Shown: positions 55,524 through 64,000 of the stretch, one piece after another
Layout of the letters: every line of letters starts with the position of its first letter
Position numbering within the stretch: the first letter of the stretch is position 1
Origin: Phyllostachys edulis
Taxonomy: Eukaryota > Streptophyta > Magnoliopsida > Poales > Poaceae
Assembly: GCA_036346405.1 (NCBI GenBank)
Contig: CM070553.1
Coordinates: 75,022,976 to 75,086,975, forward strand
DNA length: 64,000 nucleotides
Direction: 5' to 3'
Position numbers and translations under genes: made by a program
Notes under the pieces: generated by a model
Seen by the model: the letters and a program-made list of their open reading frames with translations, nothing else
Databases searched by the model: none
Told to the model about the DNA's origin: nothing

Positions 55524-56276
55524 ATGGCAGAACCTAGTACTCCTCTGAACACTCAACCCGGGAAGTTAAGAAGGGCAATCGGCAAGGTCAAGGTCTGTCG
55601 ACGCTGTGGAGAGGAAGGGCACTACATCAACGAGTGCACTACAAATTGTCCCAACTGTGACGGAGAACATCCACCAGGGGTCTGTCCGACTATCAAGATC
55701 ACTTGTTTTCTCTGTGAAGGACATGATCACTGTCCTAAAGAGTGTCATCTACACCAGATGATCACCAAGTCAGTTGAACTGCAACGACGGATTTTCCACG
55801 AAGTTATCCTCAAAACGACTTCGGACCAGTTGAGAGCTGTTATGAATCAGCCCAAGATTACTAATAAGGTTAAGCCAAAAGTGATCTGTTTCTATTGTGG
55901 TCGTCCTGGACATTTCGCAAGCCAGTGCTTTGCTAAGAAACGTGGGTTGCCTCCTGTTCAACCTTTCCCAGTCATTATTCGTCCAGCACCATCTCTAAAG
56001 GTATCTGTCAAATCCGATCCAGTTCCAGTCCGAGGTCGGGTGAACCAGCTTACTGCTGAGAAAGCGACTGATGCACCTGACGTTGTTCTAGGTATGTTCC
56101 TAGTTAATTTTAGTCCACTCTCGCCTTTATTTGATTCTCGAGCACTCCATTCCTTGGTTAGTAAGCAGTTTATTGTCCTACCCCAATGGATCATGCATCA
56201 TCTTCATCCATCTCTTGTTATTTATTCACTTAGATCAGTTTTCAAAAATGATCGAATTGCTATAGTATCAATATAA
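55524..56276 (+). CDS. Element B gag-like protein with four zinc knuckles and protease stub
   Basis: The chosen start is the ATG at 55524 (MAEPSTPLN); the frame is open from 55350. Residues counted from 55350: CCHC-type knuckles at 83-96 (CRRCGEEGHYINEC), 100-112 (CPNCDGEHPPGVC), 119-132 (CFLCEGHDHCPKEC) and 180-193 (CFYCGRPGHFASQC). Most plant gags have one. They bind nucleic acid. The capsid core expected before the knuckles is absent, so the gene is a deletion derivative or a specialised nucleocapsid. At 247-274 a protease start is seen (LGMFLVN...LFDSRALHSLVSKQF), with DSRA where DSGA is expected. The change is CTGGAG to CTCGAG, possibly a base-calling error. The frame ends soon after, without the rest of protease. 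Confidence 0.75.
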   Translation: MAEPSTPLNTQPGKLRRAIGKVKVCRRCGEEGHYINECTTNCPNCDGEHPPGVCPTIKITCFLCEGHDHCPKECHLHQMITKSVELQRRIFHEVILKTTSDQLRAVMNQPKITNKVKPKVICFYCGRPGHFASQCFAKKRGLPPVQPFPVIIRPAPSLKVSVKSDPVPVRGRVNQLTAEKATDAPDVVLGMFLVNFSPLSPLFDSRALHSLVSKQFIVLPQWIMHHLHPSLVIYSLRSVFKNDRIAIVSI

Positions 56277-56712
56277 ATATGCAATAGGTAGCCTTTCGAG
56301 CAAATTTGATGGTGTCAAATTTTAATAGATTGGTTGTTCATCTGATCTACAAGGTGCGGCCTAATCCATTGGTAGATTCCGCTGGTTAAATATTCCAACC
56401 ATAGTCACCTACCTCTTTGGCCAATCTATTCCCAAATCCGACTGATCCTAATTATCAGACTTGGTCATTCTTACTTTCTCCATCACCTAAGTCTCTTGTA
56501 CATTCAATACAAGTCATGTTGTATTAAATACAGCCATGGGTGTGGGTTTTACATTATATGTGGTCACTTAGTGACACCATTGTTATCTTTCCTTGTCACT
56601 CTCTTTTAACCACATACATTGTCTTACTCTTTTGTCCTTAACCAAATTAGTGGTAACATTTGCCTTGTCATTCACCTATTTTTGATTACTTGACTGGAGC
56701 CCGAGTCCTTTC
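56277..56712 (+). other. Non-coding replacement of protease/RT N-terminus in element B
   Basis: About 435 bp with stops in all frames and no gypsy motif lies where the protease C-terminus and RT fingers should be (about 900 bp expected). RT sequence begins abruptly near 56713 (KIDLRSGYHQ, with the K partly lost). A deletion with filler or a recombinant patch would explain this. Confidence 0.6.
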
Positions 56713-57280
56713 TTAGATCGATTTGCGATCGGGCTATCATCAGATCAAAGTTAGAACCGAGGATATTCCTAAAACAGCATTCTCTACTCGTTATAGATTA
56801 TACGAGTATGCTATTATGTCCTTTGGTCTAACAAATGCTCCTGCTTATTTCATGAATCTAATGAATTCAGTATTCATGGATTTCTTAGATAAGTTTGTTG
56901 TTGTGTTCATTGACGACATTCTTATCTACTCCAAGTCTGACGAAGAGCATGAGCATCATTTGAGACTTGTGCTGGATACACTTCGCAAGCATCAGTTGTA
57001 TGCTAAATTTAGCAAGTGTGCTTTCTGGCTCAAGCAATTTGCATTCCTGGGACATGTATTATCCGAAGGAGGTATTACTGTTGATCCCAGCAAAGTACAG
57101 GATGTACTAGACTGGAAGCAGCCCAAAAATGTTCCTGAAATTCGAAGTTTCCTTGGACTTGCGGGATATTATCGTAGGTTCATTGAAAACTTTTCCAAGA
57201 TTTCCAGGCCACTGACTCAGCTTTTGAAGAAAGAGAACAAATTCTTTTGGTCGGTGGCATGTGAAAATTTTTCCTTTTGA
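56713..57280 (+). pseudogene. Element B reverse transcriptase, N-terminally truncated
   Basis: Begins at DLRSGYHQIKVRTEDIPKTA, continues MSFGLTNAPAYFMNLMN, the active site VVFIDDILIYSKS (FIDD about 56906-56917), FLGHVLSEGGITVDPSK and RSFLGLAGYYRRFIENFSKI, and stops at 57278-57280 after WSVACENF. Chromovirus-type RT that copies element RNA. It cannot be active without its N-terminal third. A cluster of small indels at 57260-57300 separates it from RNase H. Confidence 0.88.
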
Positions 57281-57315
57281 GAAAGCTCCTAACTAAACTC
57301 TGTTCTCACTCTTCC

Positions 57316-57661
57316 AGATATCCATAAGAATTTTGATATCTATTGTGATGCATCTCGCCATGGACTTGGTTGTGTGCTTATGCAAGAGGGCCAAGTTGTG
57401 GCATATGCATCCAGGCAGTTGCGACCTCATGAGGTGAATTATCCTACTCATGATTTAGAATTGGCGGCCGTAGTCCATGCATTAAAGGTTTGGCGACATT
57501 ACTTTCTTGGCAATCGTTGCGAAATCTATACTGATCATGAAAGCCTGAAATACATATTCACGCAAGTTGATCTGAATATGAGACTAAGACGATGGCTTGA
57601 ATTGATCAAGGACTACGATATGGGTATTTATTACTATCCCGCAAAGCCAATGTTGTGGTGA
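57316..57661 (+). pseudogene. Element B RNase H
   Basis: Reads PDIHKNFDIYCDASRHGLG, VAYASRQLRPHEVNYPTHDL, ELAAVVHALKVWRHYFLG and YTDHESLKYIF: catalytic D (CDAS), E (LELA) and D (YTDH) are all present. It degrades template RNA. The frame stops at 57659-57661, just after YYPAKPM, where DALSR is expected, through a small indel (GTGGTGATGC). Confidence 0.86.
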
Positions 57662-57709
57662 TGCTCGAAAGCAGAAGTCACAAGCAGCAATTGCTTATCA
57701 ACAATTCCT

Positions 57710-59071
57710 TTGACTAAGAGCTTATGTGCTGACCTTCGGCGCTTAAGTCTCGAAATGGTCGAAGATGGATTTCTTGCTACTTTGGAAGTAAAGTCAACAC
57801 TCGAAGATCAGATTCTGGAAGCTCAGAAAACTGATACTGAGGTAGCAGAGATCAAGGAAAACATGAAGGCAGGTAAGGCCAATGAATTTCCTGAAGATGC
57901 TCGTGGTACCATTCGTTATCGCAATCATTTAGTGGTACTCTCAGATTTACAGCTGAGAGAGTTAATTCTCAAAGAAGCTCATAATTCCAAATTTTCTTTA
58001 CATCCTGGAAGTACTAAGATGTACCAGGACTTGAAGAAAACATTTTGGTGGAGCAAGATGAAAAGGCAAATTGCTCAATATGTTGCTGAATGTGATATTT
58101 GCCAAAGGGTTAAAGCCGAGCATTTAAAACCTGCTGGTACCCTTCAGCCTTTACCTATTCCACGATGGAAATGGGAAGAAGTCGGTATGGATTTTGTTAC
58201 CGGACTTCCAAAATCTCAGAATGGATTTGATGCCATTTGGGTGATAATTGATCGACTCACAAAAGTGGCTCATTTCATCCCTGTCAGAACCACTTTTAAT
58301 GGCAAGCAATTGGCAGAACTCTATATTGCTAAAATTGTTTATCTCCACGATGTTCCTAAAGTTATCGTTTCAGACCGTGGATCTCAATTCACTTCCCATT
58401 TTTGGAATTGTCTTCATCAAGCAATGGGAACTGAATTATCCTTTAGCACTGCTTATCATCCTCAGACTAGTGGTCAAACTGAAAGGGTAAATCAAATAAT
58501 GGAAGATCTTTTGAGAGCCTGTGTTTTAGCATATGGCAAAAATTGGGAGAAATCTCTGCCGTATGTGGAGTTTTCCTACAACAACAGCTACCAAGCAAGT
58601 ATTCAAATGTCACCTTTTGAAGCCTTGTATGGAGAAGCTTGTAAGACTCCATTAAATTGGTCAGAATCTAGTGAAAGACCGTTCTTTGGCCCAGACTTGG
58701 TTTTGGAAGCTGAAGAGCAAGTTCGTCTGATTCAAGACCGTTTGAAAACTGCCCAGTCTCGTCAAAAGAGCTATGCCGATCATCGACGTCGTGAACTAAG
58801 TTTTGAGATAGATGACTTTGTCTATCTTAAAGTGTCGCCGATGAAAGGTACTCATCGCTTTCAAGTAAAAGGGAAGCTAGCACCTCGTTATATCGGACCC
58901 TTCCAAATCATTGCAAAACGAGGAGCCGTGGCATATCAGTTGGAACTTCCCGACACTCTGTCGGCAGTTCATGATACCTTTCATGTTTCTCAATTAAAGA
59001 AGTGCCTTCATATTCCTACCGAGGCTACTGCTTATGAGAATCTTGATCTACAACCAGATCTTTCATATTAA
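57710..59071 (+). CDS. Element B integrase, intact core
   Basis: This 453-residue open frame inserts cDNA into host DNA. Zinc-binding H91, H98, C128, C131 (HNSKFSLH, CDICQ). Catalytic D161 (GMDFVTGL), D222 (VSDRGSQF) and E258 (GQTERVNQ), with the usual 35-residue D-E gap. C-terminal region with DDFVYLKVSPMKG and GKLAPRYIGPFQII, followed by LPDTLSAVHDTFHVSQLKKC. The motif KAEHLKPAGTLQPLPIPRWK fits the Tekay/Del group of chromoviruses. It stops at TAA 59069-59071, one codon into the chromodomain linker. Best-preserved gene in the window. Confidence 0.93.
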   Translation: MTKSLCADLRRLSLEMVEDGFLATLEVKSTLEDQILEAQKTDTEVAEIKENMKAGKANEFPEDARGTIRYRNHLVVLSDLQLRELILKEAHNSKFSLHPGSTKMYQDLKKTFWWSKMKRQIAQYVAECDICQRVKAEHLKPAGTLQPLPIPRWKWEEVGMDFVTGLPKSQNGFDAIWVIIDRLTKVAHFIPVRTTFNGKQLAELYIAKIVYLHDVPKVIVSDRGSQFTSHFWNCLHQAMGTELSFSTAYHPQTSGQTERVNQIMEDLLRACVLAYGKNWEKSLPYVEFSYNNSYQASIQMSPFEALYGEACKTPLNWSESSERPFFGPDLVLEAEEQVRLIQDRLKTAQSRQKSYADHRRRELSFEIDDFVYLKVSPMKGTHRFQVKGKLAPRYIGPFQIIAKRGAVAYQLELPDTLSAVHDTFHVSQLKKCLHIPTEATAYENLDLQPDLSY

Positions 59072-59230
59072 GAACAACCAGTGCGTATCCTCGACGAAAT
59101 GGAACGTAGGACAAGAAATCGCACTGTCAAGTTCTTAAAAATTCAGTGGGCTAATCATTCCGAAGATAAAGCCACATGGGAGCGCGAAGATCTAATGAGG
59201 ATCGAGCACCCCCACCTTTTTGCTGTTTAA
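59072..59230 (+). pseudogene. Element B chromodomain-like tail, cut off by one nonsense codon
   Basis: In the same frame as integrase, after a TAA where a Glu codon is expected: EQPVRILDEMERRTRNRTVK, FLKIQWANHSEDKATWERED, HPHLFAV and a stop at 59228-59230. Homologous to 2163-2360 in element A. Such tails direct chromovirus integration toward marked chromatin. Only the single stop codon separates it from integrase. Confidence 0.88.
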
Positions 59231-59431
59231 TAATTGTCTTTGAATTAAGAAAGGCAAGGTTAAACAAAGCAATGTAACATAAGTTGTAATAACAGCACTA
59301 TGTTGTTATGTGAAATTTCTTTTCTATCTTTGAAAGAAATAAAGACAACTGATGTTATGTTTCTAAAGAATATCATTTCAACTTCGTCTTTGTCCAACTT
59401 CGAATTATAAGAAATCTCGGGATCTAGATTT

Positions 59432-59448
59432 TCTTAAGGGGGTAGGTT
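59432..59448 (+). other. Polypurine tract of element B
   Basis: TCTTAAGGGGGTAGGTT abuts the TGTAATGACC start of the 3' LTR. Confidence 0.9.
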
Positions 59449-62400
59449 TGTAATGACCTCGGCCCTAATAAACAAAGAATAAAGTACTTGTTCATGTCAT
59501 TACTATTCATTACGCAATTTAGGCAACTTGTTACAACTTAATTTCCCAAATTTCTATTATAGACTCCAACTAGATTAAGATTTCAAAAGGAAATACCATC
59601 TAATGTTGGTATTATGACTGGAAACAATTTATTTGTAAACCAGATGAATTATTATGGCCAAAACTAATTTTTGTTGAATTTTTAGAAATTATTTTGATTT
59701 TCATAAAAATAATTTTCTTTAAATAAACCCTAGTTGAATTAAATAAATTATTTATGTAATTTTAAATAAGAAACTATGATTTTAAAATTTATTTGGGAAA
59801 TATATCATCCCAAGATCAAGTCTGCAAAATTTTATGATTTTACAAATTTTGTTGCTATATTTAAAAGCCCACCAAATCTTTTGGAAATTTAAACAGATCT
59901 GGTCAACTTCCTACCTAAAGCCTCATCTAGTATCAGAGCGACCGAGCCATACGGCTAGGTCCAACCTCGCAACCGTCGCGCTGTCGCGTCGAACGCGGGC
60001 TCAACCTCGGGTGGCTATGCACCGCTGATCTTCCAATAAACGGGCGAGATCTCGTGGGCGTTCGACCGATCAACCCCACAAATGATCTCGGCGCCGGTTT
60101 TAGATCCAACGGCGATTTTCCCTTGAGGCCGATGCTCGCTGCGCGCATCCAGTCCGGAACCTTTGGATCGCGATCGCACGGCTCTCGCAGATTGGGCCGA
60201 TCGGACCGCGACAGTTCCCGATTGAATCGCGGCCGTTAAACCTAAATCCGACGGCTCACGGAGTTGTAACCTTCGACCGCCACAGAATCGCGATCGTGGC
60301 CGCTTTCAAGATCGTGTGGCCCACGTTCTTCCATACCGTTTCAACGTGTTTTAAACCCCGCATCACCGCCGCCATCTCGGAATGGACGGTGGTCGGCGTG
60401 AGCGCTCGCGTCTTGCCGCATGACGGAGATCCTCTGGGGCCCGCATGTCGGCGTCGTTTTTGGTGGTGCGTGCGGTCTTGCCAGATGGCACGATTTCCTC
60501 TGACCCAAATTGCCGCTGATCGGTTTTACTCCCACGTGCGGTCTTGTTCTTGGTTATCTCTGGGCCCGCACGCCGTGGAAGGTTTTTTACTGTTGTGTGC
60601 GTTGCATGGCTCGGTTAGCACAGGACCCACGCGTCGCTGAGGTAAAATTTTGTTTTCTCTCGGTGTTCCACCGTAGGCCCCATTGCACCGAAATAGTGGT
60701 GATGAACAGATTTTGGAGGATATTTTCTCCTAATCTCTATCCTAAGTGCCACCTCTTGATCTCTAGACCCTTCTCGGTTTCTACACATTTTGTACACTAT
60801 ATAAACCCTAGAGTTGGAGTTTGCGGCCATTTGTTGATCCAGGGAGGATCTCCTTATCCTTATCTCCTTTTCCCAGTGAAGCTCTCTGGTCTTTCTTCCT
60901 TTGGTTCAACTTCAAGAAGGCCTAACCCTCAAGTTAATGTGATACGGACCTTCCTTGTAGGTTGAACTTGTGTTTTTCCTCTCTGTCACCTTGGACCAGT
61001 GAAACTTCATCTTGAGGAAACTTCATCCTGGTGAGTTGGAGTTCATCTTTCTCACCAAAATTATACCTAATGATCTTTAGAGTTAAGTTCTATCATTTTC
61101 TTTTGGTCAGCACAAGTGAAAGGTTACTGGATCTTTTCTTGTTTGACCAAGAAATTGACTTCATCTTCTTTTACTCTAGCTGGTGAGTAACCTTCACTTC
61201 TGTTAGCTTAAGCTCTATAAGAACTTTAGTTATCCTCATATAGCACTCATTAATTCTTATGATATTTTAAACTTCTTTTAACTGAAAAGTTATTTTTATA
61301 ACTTTTCGGTCTTTCATATCGTTTTAAAACTTAGAGTTTCTTTGTCAAGGTACTAGTCTAATTAGGTTACAAATAAACTCTAGTATCAGCTTAGACCCTT
61401 TTTGGCTAATATGATCACTAAAATATCTTTTTAGTGTAAACCTCCTTATGGTTAGTTTGTCGGCTAAAACCATCAAATAATGAAATTTCTATTTTCCTTC
61501 TGCAATCTAGCCGGTTAGGATTAGCATTAATAAATGGTGATATTTATGACTGTCTAGTTAGTTCTAACTCCTAATTAAGTTTATCATTATATGTATTTCA
61601 GACATCACCAAACACGACAGAATCCTTTACTGTTTTAAGTAAACCGACAAATCACCCTTTTGTCTTTTTCTTCTTTTAAATTCGGTGGTTAGGTTTAATG
61701 CTAGAGAGTTATGACATTAATTACCTATTGGTAGTATTAACTTCACTTTAGAATCCTAGTGTTCAGAGCTTTGCTTAGCAACCGAATTTGGTAAAGAGCA
61801 TGTTGTTTGTTTTGATTTTTAGTCAAGTTTCGGCCCAAGCAAACAACAAGAATCCAAAGTCATAAGTTGCTATTAATGTCACTAATTGATTAGCTAGTAT
61901 ACAACACTAGTCTTCTACACTTAGTTATCCTGTAGTAATTCATTTGTATGAAGTTAAGGTAAATAATTAAATTAATTATAACCGCCTGCTCCAAAGTATA
62001 AAAACTCATATCGTAGCTTTGAACTAAATCTATATGGGTTACTATCCTTAATAAATTAGATATAGCTTAAGCATACTATTACTCATGCTTTAAGACCTTG
62101 ACCATACATTCTTTTATGCATTTCGTGTTCATTGAAATTATTTTATCTTCTTTTAGATCTTGGTTCCTCCGAGTTTGTTGAACCTTTTGTTGACCCACAA
62201 GCATCCGAACAAGAGGTTATATACTACTATCAAGGCAAGCTTCCTCTCTCGCACCATATTGAGCCTAATCTTTTGAACTGTAGGTTTATAAATACAAGGA
62301 TGATCGTTGCATGCAAATTTTGCTAAAAATTATTTATGCCCTGCTTTCTAGTTAGTTATACCTCTGAACTTGTGGCTTATCTTTAATTTAACCATACACT

Positions 62401-64000
62401 CAACCTAAGGTAGTTTGTGATGTTATTATATTTAGTTTTGACTTTTGCTTAGCCATGCAAATCCATAGAACGGTAGTGTTTGACAAGATTATCTTGTCAA
62501 ACCTGGGAACAACAAATACTTTGTTTTATCTTTGATCCTTGTTCAGTTTATTTGATTTGGAAATGCTTCTAAATCCTGTTGCAATTAATTCAAATCTGGA
62601 CAAGTGGATGCTAGTGGTGGTGCCTTGTGCACGAGAATTGGGAAATGTGGATGTCTTGTCTGGGTTGATTAAGGACTGAACTCTGACTATTTAATTCAAG
62701 CCCCAACGTACTTCCACATGCAGTGTATGGGCGCTGTTTGGTTAAGTAAAGGGTTAGTATTATTGAGTTGGATACAGGAGAGTAAGGACATGTGTATCGA
62801 TTTCATATGGCATAGATGCTTAAGTCTTCGGGACGTGTCGTATGCCATGTGGAGCTTATATTGATATCAGATGTTCTTAGAAGGGTAAGGGCGTAGATGT
62901 GTTACATCGCATGTACGCTCCTTCAGGCCCCGATCATGTGTAAAATGTGTGCTAACACGAGTTTGCATTTAATTGATCGGTCGGCATTCCTGTACAACAT
63001 GTGAGCCCTGTTGAATGTATGCTATCACCGGTTTAAGCGGATTAATCTCACATGGGTCATCCAACTCAATAGTGTTAACTTGTTGAAAAATACCAAATCT
63101 TAGTTTACCCGCCGGCATACCAAAGGCAAGTGCTATTATCCCGGGGCTACGGGCTAACTAAGTCGTGGGGCAAAGATGTACACCCTGCAGGTTAAAACTA
63201 TTCAATAGCCGTGTCCACTTCTGAGATTTAACACTTGAATTAATGTCACCAGTATAGATTTTACTCTAAGTTTGGTTTGGGAAAGTATTTTGGCCTCGAT
63301 GATTGTTATGTACAATTAATTGTGAGATGGTATTTATTCTTGTTGCTGTTTATGTTTATGATTACACTTATTCACTGTTTTAGTCCAAATGAATTTATTA
63401 AAATTGCTTTATTAAAACATAGCAATTGTAGGTTAAGATGTATCGCTTTATGCAAAGTTGAACCATTTAAACCTTCAGTTGTCAACCTTATGCATATACA
63501 ATCTCTATTCCTTTGTATAGGTTCTAACAAACACTTTCTTTTATTAGTTTGTGTAAGTCTTCTTGAGTACCTTTCGTACTCGTGGTTTTATGACCTCTTG
63601 TTGCGGTGAGGATGGATATCTCAGATGAGATGCCCGTTAGCGCCGATCCGGGTGACGCTAACGAGTAATGCTTGTTCTAGCCTCCACGCAATAGCCTGCG
63701 GGATGATGGGGCCATTGGTGGTTTTGTTTTTATCTTTCCGTTTCCACTGTCGATCTTTTTGTTAATGACCCAAGGTCATCTGTTCTTATTTCGGGTACTG
63801 TAGCAATCTGGTACTGTAGCAACCGAAATTGGAGATGTAATTAGTAATGTATAATTATGTGAATGTATGACTTGTATGTGATTGATACAATGTTGATTAA
63901 GGATATATGCGCAATAGTCACTAATCCTGGGAACTATTGCATGACATATATCCGGGAACCTAATTGTTGGATTGTTACTTGTTATGATTATGCTTCTAGT
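59449..64000 (+). mobile_element. Element B 3' LTR (4552 bp seen, runs off the window)
   Basis: Starts TGTAATGACCTCGGCCC and follows the 5' LTR almost base for base to the window end. About 120 bp are missing at the right, including the terminal CA and the target duplication. TATA at 60798-60805, conserved exon 62157-62234, CTATTCAATAG 63198-63208 and hairpin 63565-63581. Differences from the 5' LTR are mostly clustered small changes at CAG/CTG contexts. Confidence 0.92.

Overview
The window is plant nuclear DNA, most likely from a grass. It is built almost entirely of nested transposable elements. The evidence is CACTA-type transposon ends, Ty3/gypsy polyproteins of the plant chromovirus (Tekay/Del-like) and Tat lineages, primer sites matching plant initiator tRNA-Met and tRNA-Asp, and a Tat accessory gene of the 'putative gypsy type transposon' kind. 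I recognise no intact host gene and no structural RNA gene. The lineage is inferred from element types, not from a search. One short exon-like fragment (about 37608-37874) is the only candidate for non-transposon coding sequence.

Layout, left to right. 1-2162: 3' part of a CACTA transposon carrying a decayed Ulp1-like (C48) protease gene. It sits in the polyprotein tail of gypsy element A (2163-2360), whose 3' LTR (2404-2858 and 14024-16354) is split by element C. C lies on the minus strand (3136-14023): two LTRs of about 4.5 kb flank a 1.8 kb interior with only a decayed gag. A itself sits in the U3 repeat array of plus-strand LTR F (16355-18345 and 35612-37607). F is split just downstream of its TATA box by solo LTR E1 (18346-35611), and E1 is split by a 12.1 kb minus-strand Tat element (19818-31938, target duplication AGGTC). 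37608-38423 is not element-like. Minus-strand LTR D (38694-48950) follows, split by a 5.3 kb solo LTR E2 (42540-47885, perfect target duplication GAACG). 48951-49494 is an LTR fragment (H) cut by LTR fragment G (49495-50213). G is cut by chromovirus B: 5' LTR 50214-54886, interior 54887-59448, 3' LTR from 59449 past the window end.

The long LTRs A to H share one architecture despite heavy divergence. U3 is packed with GACCTCC/GGAGGTC tandem repeats or GTTGGAT...ATCCAACGG palindromes and is followed by a TATA box. Then comes a short conserved exon bounded by a pyrimidine-rich AG acceptor and an invariant CAAG|GCAAG donor. A roughly 1.2-1.4 kb intron-like stretch holds a CTATTCGAATAG block and a GAGTAC/GTACTC hairpin, and ends at a second AG acceptor. 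A final short acidic exon ends in a stop codon. The exons stay open in the same phase in six or more diverged LTRs, which makes this LTR-borne spliced mini-ORF the most interesting feature here.

Many frameshifts and active-site changes fall at CAG/CTG/CCTGG positions, and near-identical LTR pairs differ by base swaps at the same contexts. Some apparent decay may therefore be base-calling error at methylated CHG sites, so pseudogene calls should be read with that in mind.
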